Positions 13,973-19,007 of a stretch of 19,007 nucleotides of DNA are shown piece by piece. Source of the DNA: an uncultured Desulfobacterales bacterium. Lineage in GTDB: Bacteria; Desulfobacterota; Desulfobacteria; Desulfobacterales; JAFDCJ01. The notes under the pieces were generated by a model. It was given only the letters and a program-made list of their open reading frames with translations, was not told the DNA's origin and made no database searches. The position numbers were made by a program, and so were the translations under genes. The first letter of the stretch is position 1. Every line of letters starts with the position of its first letter. The DNA is taken from positions 1 through 19,007 of the forward strand of contig CALZJV010000221.1 in the NCBI GenBank assembly GCA_945787595.1, given 5' to 3'.

Positions 13973-16200
13973 TGATTAAGGCCAGAGCATACATATACCT
14001 ATTCATCATCACTGCAATCCTTGCGCTGGCTTCACACACGTCGGCCTTGGAAATGTCTTCCAAAAGAGACTGTGCCATCTGCCATGTCATGTGGCTGGAC
14101 GATTTTCGGACGGATAAAGAAACGCTGATTAAGTGGCAACCCGGCAATGTTTTGATGAAAGATACCCAGGGCGTTGTGAGCGCTGAAGATAACTGTTACA
14201 GCTGCCATGATGGGTATGTCGTTGATTCACGCTATATAGTAGACAAACATCAGCAGCACAAAACATTCGTAAAACCTTCTAAAAAAGTGACCATCCCCGC
14301 TACCCTGCCGTTAAGCAATAAGGATGAAATCTACTGCGGAACCTGTCACACAGCCCATGGGCCGGGTGCTCCCCCGGCGGGTGATCTCCCGGCGCCGGCC
14401 TCTTTTTTTAGAGTCAGAAATATTGATTCCAGTTTGTGTGAAATGTGTCATACAAATGAAACAGAATTCAAGCGCTCCAACAGCCATCCGCTAAAAACCA
14501 CGGCCCTTAAATTGCCTGAAAAACTCTTTCGACTAGGAAGCAGAAAGGCGCTGGACCGCAATAAAATCATTTGCCAAACCTGTCATAAAGCTCACGGGGC
14601 GAAAGGGGATAAAATAACCATTGTCGATAACAAAAATTCCGAATTATGTATTACCTGCCATGATACACAAAAGGGTTTAATCGACACCCAGCACGATTTG
14701 CGAGTGTCGCTGCCCCGAGAAAAAAATATCAAACAACAGCTATCTTCCCAATCAGGTCCGTGCAGTGCTTGCCATACCCCCCACAATGCCGCCGGAAAAA
14801 AGCTGTGGGCCAAACGGCTTAACCCCGGCATTCTGGCGACCCAGATGTGTCTGACCTGCCACGGGAAAGACAGAGGTTATAAAAACAAGCGTATCGGCCG
14901 CCGCTCACACCCCGTTAACATCGATTCCGCTTCCAAAAGATTGATGACCGCTGATTTGCCGTTATTTTTGGCGGACGGAACCGAAAATCCGGCCGGCAAG
15001 GTTCAATGTTTTACCTGCCATGATGTCCATCGCTGGGACCCTGGCTCGGCCGTCAATAAAGGCAAAAAAGACATCGAGGGAGATGCCTCCAATAGTTTTT
15101 TAAGAATGGTCAACGATGCATCATCCACGCTGTGCCTGGCGTGCCATAAGGATAAAAAAGTGGTAATAACGACTGACCATAACCTTAAAATAACCGTCCC
15201 GAACGCCAAAAACTTGCAGCATTTTACCGCCCGTGAGTCCGGGCCCTGTGGTGCCTGTCATATACCCCATAATGCCGCCGATCAAAGGCTGTGGGCGCGC
15301 CGCCTAAAGCCCGGCAATTTTGCCTCACAGGCGTGTATCAGCTGCCACGACCAAAACGTCGGCTTCCGATCAAAACTCACCGGAAAGCACTCCCACCCCC
15401 TCGGCGTTGACTTGCTTTCCAAAGTCTCAATTACCGAAAAACTGCCCTTATTTTTAGCAAACGGTACCAAGAATCCGGCCGGCAAAGTTCAATGTTTTAC
15501 CTGCCACGATGTCCACCGCTGGGACCCCAAGGCGCCATCGGATAATAAAGGCAAAAACCTTGAGGGCGATGACTCCAACAGTTTCTTGAGAATCGCCAGC
15601 AGCCGTTCATCAACACTGTGCCTCACGTGCCATAACGATAAAAAGCAAATCATTACTTCCGATCACAATCTGCTAGTTACCGCGCCGCAGGAAAAAAACC
15701 TGCAAGGATCTCCCGCTGGTATTTCAGGACCTTGCAGTGCCTGCCATATACCTCATAATGCCGCCGGCCAAAGGCTGTGGGCCAAACGACTGGCGGGAGA
15801 TAAAGATTTTTCAACCCAATTATGTACCGGATGTCACGACCCAAGCGGGGCTGCCAAAGCGAAACTTATCGGCCCCAACGATCACCCGGTCAATGTCACT
15901 TTTTTTCGATCGAAGATGCAAAAGTCCGGAGATAGGGCCATCTCCGAACTGCCGCTATACGGCAAAGACGGCAAGCGCGCACCCGAGGCGCAGGTTGTCT
16001 GCATGACCTGCCATGAGCCGCATACCTGGACGCCCAATAAATCGGGTCCTTTATTGAATTCTGAATATAAAAATTTAGAAGGAAATGCGACGAACAGTTT
16101 TTTAAGAAAGGCGAATTTCCCGTCATCAAACCTGTGTGAAACCTGTCATATCGATAAAGCATTGGTAGTAGGAACAGATCATGATCTTAGTAGACCGTAA
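13972..16200 (+). CDS. Giant multihaem cytochrome c of tandem tetrahaem modules (18 haems; C-terminus lost by frameshift)
   Basis: A 742-residue secreted cytochrome (signal about 1-25) with 18 CXXCH motifs and no variant motifs. After two N-terminal haems (CAICH, CYSCH) the haems fall into four-haem modules. Three successive modules open with C-x2-CH-x-PHNAA at residues 264, 426 and 588, exactly 162 residues apart. Each repeats LWAKRL, a C-x2-CHD/G site, LPLFLA-GT-NPAGKVQCFT, CHDVHRWDP, EGD-SNSFLR and TDHNL. An earlier, more divergent module spans about 121-230. This is a doubled-CXXCH pattern amplified by internal duplication. The frame ends abruptly at TDHDLSRP in the linker before the next module, which continues in another frame (16203-16727). 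The protein may therefore be a truncated but still haem-loaded form of a 22-haem cytochrome. It is translationally coupled to the NHL protein. A role as a long-range electron wire is inference. Confidence 0.9.
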   Translation: MIKARAYIYLFIITAILALASHTSALEMSSKRDCAICHVMWLDDFRTDKETLIKWQPGNVLMKDTQGVVSAEDNCYSCHDGYVVDSRYIVDKHQQHKTFVKPSKKVTIPATLPLSNKDEIYCGTCHTAHGPGAPPAGDLPAPASFFRVRNIDSSLCEMCHTNETEFKRSNSHPLKTTALKLPEKLFRLGSRKALDRNKIICQTCHKAHGAKGDKITIVDNKNSELCITCHDTQKGLIDTQHDLRVSLPREKNIKQQLSSQSGPCSACHTPHNAAGKKLWAKRLNPGILATQMCLTCHGKDRGYKNKRIGRRSHPVNIDSASKRLMTADLPLFLADGTENPAGKVQCFTCHDVHRWDPGSAVNKGKKDIEGDASNSFLRMVNDASSTLCLACHKDKKVVITTDHNLKITVPNAKNLQHFTARESGPCGACHIPHNAADQRLWARRLKPGNFASQACISCHDQNVGFRSKLTGKHSHPLGVDLLSKVSITEKLPLFLANGTKNPAGKVQCFTCHDVHRWDPKAPSDNKGKNLEGDDSNSFLRIASSRSSTLCLTCHNDKKQIITSDHNLLVTAPQEKNLQGSPAGISGPCSACHIPHNAAGQRLWAKRLAGDKDFSTQLCTGCHDPSGAAKAKLIGPNDHPVNVTFFRSKMQKSGDRAISELPLYGKDGKRAPEAQVVCMTCHEPHTWTPNKSGPLLNSEYKNLEGNATNSFLRKANFPSSNLCETCHIDKALVVGTDHDLSRP

Positions 16201-16727
16201 AGGAGTCAGGTCAGTGCGGCACATGCCACCTTGTTCACAACAGCCCCAACAAGTTAATGCTCTGGGCAAGATCATATGGTCCTGTTTCCGATGACGTAAG
16301 TATGATGAATGCCTTATGCAGAAGCTGCCATTCCAAAGGACAACTTGCAGAAGCAAAAATTCCAGGCATCACAGTCCATCCTGAGGGGAAACTCGTCAAT
16401 AATATTTTGCGGTTGGCCAGGAAAGAAACCATTTGGGCCCCTATATATAATAAATCCGGCAGGGAGACGAATATCGGCTATATTTCCTGCCCGACCTGTC
16501 ACAATAGTCATCAATGGAGCCCTTTTTCTAAACAAAAAGGACTCAATAAAAATCTGGAAGGAGATGCAAAAACAAGCTTTTTAAGAAACCTGAGCGTTAA
16601 CATCCTTTGCCGTGACTGCCACGGATTAGACGCGCTTTACAGGTATAAATATTTTCATGACCCTCTAATAAGAGGCGGATCTAAGATCCGAAAAAAACTC
16701 ACTGGCCCAAAATATTTTAATCAGTAG
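16194..16727 (+). pseudogene. Out-of-frame last tetrahaem module of the giant cytochrome
   Basis: The frame reads ESGQCGTCHLVHNSPNK then LWARSYG, CRSCH, CPTCHNSHQWSP, LEGDAKTSFLR and CRDCHG: one more four-haem module of the upstream protein. In the other module linkers, exactly 16 codons separate the Leu of (D/Q)H(N/D)L from the (E/Q/I)SG triplet (48 nt). Here only 14 nt remain (16189-16202), so 34 nt are missing, which shifts the frame. There is no in-frame start codon with a ribosome site; an ATG at 16257 has none and would lack a signal peptide, so haem could not be attached. AAAGGAG at 16199-16205 precedes only out-of-frame GTG/ATG codons. It ends in a basic C-terminus without further domains. 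Confidence 0.8.
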
Positions 16728-16778
16728 GATCATAGTGGATGTAGGATAGACTTGGCCCGAAACAACAAAAGGAAAAAC

Positions 16779-17441
16779 ATGGTGAAATCTAGAACCCGGC
16801 GAAAACAAATTCAATTATCACTCATATCTTTTATCCTCTTATTGGTTTCTGTCCAAGTTTTTGCGGATCAAAAGGAACAAGAGGAGAAAACGACTCTACC
16901 GGAGCAAAAAGTGCAAGAAGGAGATGAAGTATATCCGGTACCCCCTCCGCTTGTTTACCAAGGACTTTTTCCCTGCCAGGCTTGCCATCGCAAGGACTCT
17001 CGAGGCGTGAGCAGCCAGGTTGATCAGGGAAAATCGTTTCTTGGAAAGTTCCTTAGAGCGCCCGATCCCAGACCGAGAATTCTGGTGCGGATGCACAGGG
17101 ATATTAACCTGCAACATGCCGACTGGCAATGGTGCCTGAATTGTCACAACACCGATGAAAGAAACTATCTCAGGTTAATCAACGGTGACACCATTCCTTT
17201 TGAAAAATCATATCGGCTTTGCGGACAGTGCCACGGATTGATTTACCGCGACTGGAAACGGGGTATTCATGGAAGGAGAGTGGGCCAGTGGGACGGGAAA
17301 AAACTCTACCTGTTGTGCGCCCATTGTCATGATCCTCACAGCCCCAAATTTCGTAAACTTATGTCGCAGGATCCGCCCCGTCCCCCCAGTTATGGCCGCT
17401 GGGAGTCGAAGGGTAAACTCAAAAAGAGTCATGCGGATTAA
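16779..17441 (+). CDS. Tetrahaem cytochrome c subunit of an NrfD-type quinone oxidoreductase (CbcS-like)
   Basis: About 220 residues. The ATG at 16779 has AAAGGA upstream and gives a compact Sec signal (1-29); a TTG at 16752 in the same frame is an alternative. After a charged Glu/Gln-rich linker (30-50), CXXCH motifs start near 66 (CQACH), 119 (CLNCH), 148 (CGQCH) and 180 (CAHCH). The segment CGQCHGLIYRDWKRGIHGRR and the following CAHCHDPHSPKF look like a conserved block of cytochromes paired with ferredoxin and NrfD subunits. The next two genes are those partners, so the trio resembles Geobacter Cbc4 (cytochrome, ferredoxin, membrane subunit). It would sit on the periplasmic face and exchange electrons with the membrane complex. 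Direction of flow cannot be told. Confidence 0.87.
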   Translation: MVKSRTRRKQIQLSLISFILLLVSVQVFADQKEQEEKTTLPEQKVQEGDEVYPVPPPLVYQGLFPCQACHRKDSRGVSSQVDQGKSFLGKFLRAPDPRPRILVRMHRDINLQHADWQWCLNCHNTDERNYLRLINGDTIPFEKSYRLCGQCHGLIYRDWKRGIHGRRVGQWDGKKLYLLCAHCHDPHSPKFRKLMSQDPPRPPSYGRWESKGKLKKSHAD

Positions 17442-17443
17442 CG

Positions 17444-17467
17444 CGTGGCCATTTAGAAATAGCCACG
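17444..17467. terminator. Hairpin right after the tetrahaem gene, weak terminator candidate
   Basis: CGTGGC-C-ATTT-AG-AAAT-A-GCCACG is a 6-bp stem, one mismatch and a further 4-bp stem, starting 3 nt after the stop codon. No T-run follows directly, so it is not a canonical intrinsic terminator. It may protect or attenuate transcripts before the 414-bp gap ahead of the ferredoxin gene. Confidence 0.35.
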
Positions 17468-17574
17468 AAAGCCAAGAAATGACACAAAAATACTTACTGA
17501 TTTTTTGATTTAATTGGCTGCTTGAATATAACTTTTAGTGTTTTTAGTAGATTTAATAATCACTCTATGAATTT

Positions 17575-17750
17575 GGTTTCAGGTGTCTGGTTTCAGGTGT
17601 CAGCAAACAGATGACGGAGAACAGAAAACAGAGGACAGTAAGGGTGCTTCATCCTCCAGTTTTCACCATCTGTCTTCGACTCGGCTGAGCTCGTCGCAGG
17701 CTGTCGTCTGGCCTCTGTCCTCTGAAACCCGAACACTGACACCTGAAACC
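17575..17750. repeat. Inverted TTCAGGTGTC/ACAGAGGACAG repeat element
   Basis: GGTTTCAGGTGTCAG (17589-17603) has its exact reverse complement at 17736-17750. Further in, CAGAGGACAG (17629-17638) pairs with CTGTCCTCTG (17715-17724). The left arm also repeats in tandem (GGTTTCAGGTGTC at 17575-17587). It occupies most of the 17442-17855 gap, which holds no supported gene. It is the third family of facing low-complexity arrays in this window. Confidence 0.65.
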
Positions 17751-17855
17751 TTACTCTCATCAAGGGGAATAAAAATAGGATAAAAATTAAGAGCCTCAAT
17801 ATGAGAATTTTCACCACCCTAGACAACAACTAATGTTTGAAGGTAAGGATCCCAC

Positions 17856-18683
17856 ATGAAAAAAGAAAATCAAGAAGCCCCCGACGTTCTAGAAGAGTTC
17901 GTTCAGAGCCATTTCAGTGAGATGAGCCCGGATGAAATCGCAGAAGTTAAGGAGCGCTTAGAGAGACAGTACAAGAAAAAGTACGGCCGTGAGTTTGTCC
18001 TGGGAACCGAACCGCCCTATCCGGATGTCCTTTTTGCCTATGCCCTGGACATTTCCCGCTGTATCGGCTGTCGGCGCTGCGTCGATGCCTGTGTTCAGGA
18101 AAACAATCAAAGCCGCCGTCCTCAGATCGAGTGGATAAGGGTCCTGCGGTTTAAAAAGGGGACGATGAACCTTGAAGAATCCGAACACTATTACGAAACC
18201 GGCATGGTAGCGAAGGAAGGATATTATACGGTACCCATCCAGTGCCAACAGTGCGAGAACCCGCCGTGTGTGAAAGTGTGTCCAACCACGGCGACCTGGA
18301 AAGAACCCGATGGCATCGTGGTCGTAGATTATAACTGGTGCATCGGTTGTCGATACTGTATGGCGGCTTGTCCCTATTGGGCAAGACGGTTCAACTTCGC
18401 CGAGCCGGAAATTCCCACCGATGAATTAAATCCAAATCTGCACTACCTGGGGAATCGGCCGCGAGGCAGAGGTGTGGTGGAAAAATGCACCTTCTGTGTG
18501 CAACGCACCCGCAAGGGCCGCTACCCTGCTTGTGTAGAGGTCTGTCCGGTGGGTGCGCGCAAATTCGGCAATATTCTCGATCCCGAAAGCGAAATCAGTC
18601 ACGTGTTGGAAAATCAAAGGGTTTTCAAGCTTAAAGAGGATCTGAACACCCAGCCTAGATTTTATTATTTCTTTTCTATCTAA
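17856..18683 (+). CDS. Four-cluster [4Fe-4S] ferredoxin-like subunit (DmsB/PsrB/CbcT-like), no signal peptide
   Basis: A 275-residue electron-transfer protein. Ribosome site AAGGAT lies 5-6 nt before ATG. Four cluster regions are complete: C69-x2-C72-x2-C75-x3-C79; C130-x2-C133-x4-C138-x3-C142; C162-x2-C165-x2-C168-x3-C172; C211-x2-C214-x11-C226-x3-C230. The final GARKFGNILDPESEISHVL segment is typical. The first 55 residues are an acidic/basic helix-rich extension (MSPDEIAEVKERLERQYKKK) with no Tat or Sec signal, unlike the paralogue at 397-1127. It may therefore act at the cytoplasmic face, or be exported bound to a partner; the sequence alone does not decide. It precedes the NrfD subunit by 40 bp and follows the tetrahaem gene after a repeat-filled gap. 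This intact copy serves as the reference that shows what the 397-1127 copy has lost. Confidence 0.92.
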   Translation: MKKENQEAPDVLEEFVQSHFSEMSPDEIAEVKERLERQYKKKYGREFVLGTEPPYPDVLFAYALDISRCIGCRRCVDACVQENNQSRRPQIEWIRVLRFKKGTMNLEESEHYYETGMVAKEGYYTVPIQCQQCENPPCVKVCPTTATWKEPDGIVVVDYNWCIGCRYCMAACPYWARRFNFAEPEIPTDELNPNLHYLGNRPRGRGVVEKCTFCVQRTRKGRYPACVEVCPVGARKFGNILDPESEISHVLENQRVFKLKEDLNTQPRFYYFFSI

Positions 18684-18723
18684 ATAAAAAGTTTCTTGGT
18701 AAATAAAAAAAGGGACAAAGCTA

Positions 18724-19007
18724 ATGCGTAAGATCATTCATTTTTTAGGTCAAATCATACAGCGGCTATTTCAAGGACCGCTCATTTACTACGCCTGGTT
18801 AGTATTTCTTCTCGGTTTGATCGGCGTCGGCATATGGGGTTACGAGGCCCAGTTCATGAAAGGGCTGGCGATAACCGGAATGACCGATCAGGTGTCATGG
18901 GGTTTTTATATCGGCAACTTCACATTTCTGGTGGGTGTCGCCGCCGCCGCCGTATTGTTGATTATTCCGGCGTATATCTATGATTTCGGCCCCATTAAGG
19001 AAATCAC
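18724..19007 (+). CDS. NrfD/PsrC-type integral membrane quinone-reactive subunit, N-terminal part (cut by window edge)
   Basis: The first 94 residues are visible. The start ATG follows AGGGA. The fragment has two hydrophobic segments (about 18-40 and 66-88) and the stretch IGVGIWGYEAQFMKGLAITG, then MTDQVSWGFYIGNFTFLVGV. This matches the beginning of NrfD/PsrC/DsrP-family proteins, which bind menaquinol in the membrane and pass electrons to a ferredoxin-like subunit. It follows the four-cluster ferredoxin by 40 bp and completes the tetrahaem-ferredoxin-NrfD trio. Whether it pumps protons, and which way electrons flow, is not visible here. Confidence 0.9.
   Translation, partial: MRKIIHFLGQIIQRLFQGPLIYYAWLVFLLGLIGVGIWGYEAQFMKGLAITGMTDQVSWGFYIGNFTFLVGVAAAAVLLIIPAYIYDFGPIKEI

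Noticed and set aside
16199..16260. Reinitiation of the last tetrahaem module from the AAAGGAG at 16199
   Set aside because: The nearby GTG (16214) and ATG (16223) are out of the module's frame, and the in-frame ATG at 16257 is too far away and starts after the module's first haem, with no signal peptide.

Overview
The window is a respiratory gene cluster dense in multihaem c-type cytochromes. It suggests a Desulfobacterota-type (former Deltaproteobacteria) anaerobe. That inference rests on gene content: doubled-CXXCH cytochromes, NrfD/ferredoxin modules, a Tat-exported molybdoenzyme, sigma-54 control, and degenerate inverted-repeat elements between genes. No rRNA, tRNA or other taxonomic marker is present, so the assignment is soft.

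Layout. Positions 1-3107 (minus strand) form an operon reading leftward: a single-domain receiver, a 12-haem cytochrome c, a Tat-type 4x[4Fe-4S] subunit broken by a deletion/frameshift, and a Tat-type molybdopterin oxidoreductase that runs off the left edge. A sigma-54 promoter lies upstream at 3161-3196. Positions 3108-3839 are an AT-rich divergent regulatory region with a possible 13-codon micro-ORF and short palindromes. Positions 3840-6758 encode a membrane-bound sensor fused to a sigma-54 activator (periplasmic sensor, PAS, GAF-like, AAA+, Fis-type HTH). A second sigma-54 promoter, nearly identical in sequence, lies at 7165-7200. It precedes a paralogous receiver (7355-7720), a broken third receiver copy (7744-8007) and a 7-haem lipoprotein (8111-8989). 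Positions 8990-9640 are non-coding and repeat-rich. From 9641 to 12764 lie an octahaem cytochrome broken by a small indel, a cytochrome b-type membrane subunit, a MITE-like element, and a membrane-anchored trihaem cytochrome. From 13043 to 16727 lie an NHL beta-propeller translationally coupled to a giant cytochrome built from tandem tetrahaem modules (18 haems in the open part, 22 if a frameshift is repaired). From 16779 to the right edge lie a tetrahaem cytochrome, a cytoplasmic-looking 4x[4Fe-4S] protein and an NrfD-type membrane subunit, the arrangement of Cbc4-like menaquinol oxidoreductases.

Working model (inference). Two quinone-linked modules (cytochrome b + octahaem; NrfD + ferredoxin + tetrahaem) would exchange electrons between the menaquinone pool and a periplasmic or extracellular haem relay. 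The relay would comprise the trihaem protein, the lipoprotein, and the NHL/22-haem pair. A separate sigma-54-controlled molybdoenzyme operon would act on an unknown substrate. No outer-membrane porin is visible here, so a transmembrane conduit is not demonstrated.

The most striking observations are the matched pair of sigma-54 promoters flanking the sensor and driving twin receivers; the tandem 162-residue tetrahaem repeats; and four independent frameshifting lesions in redox or receiver genes, which mean either a decaying locus or assembly indels.
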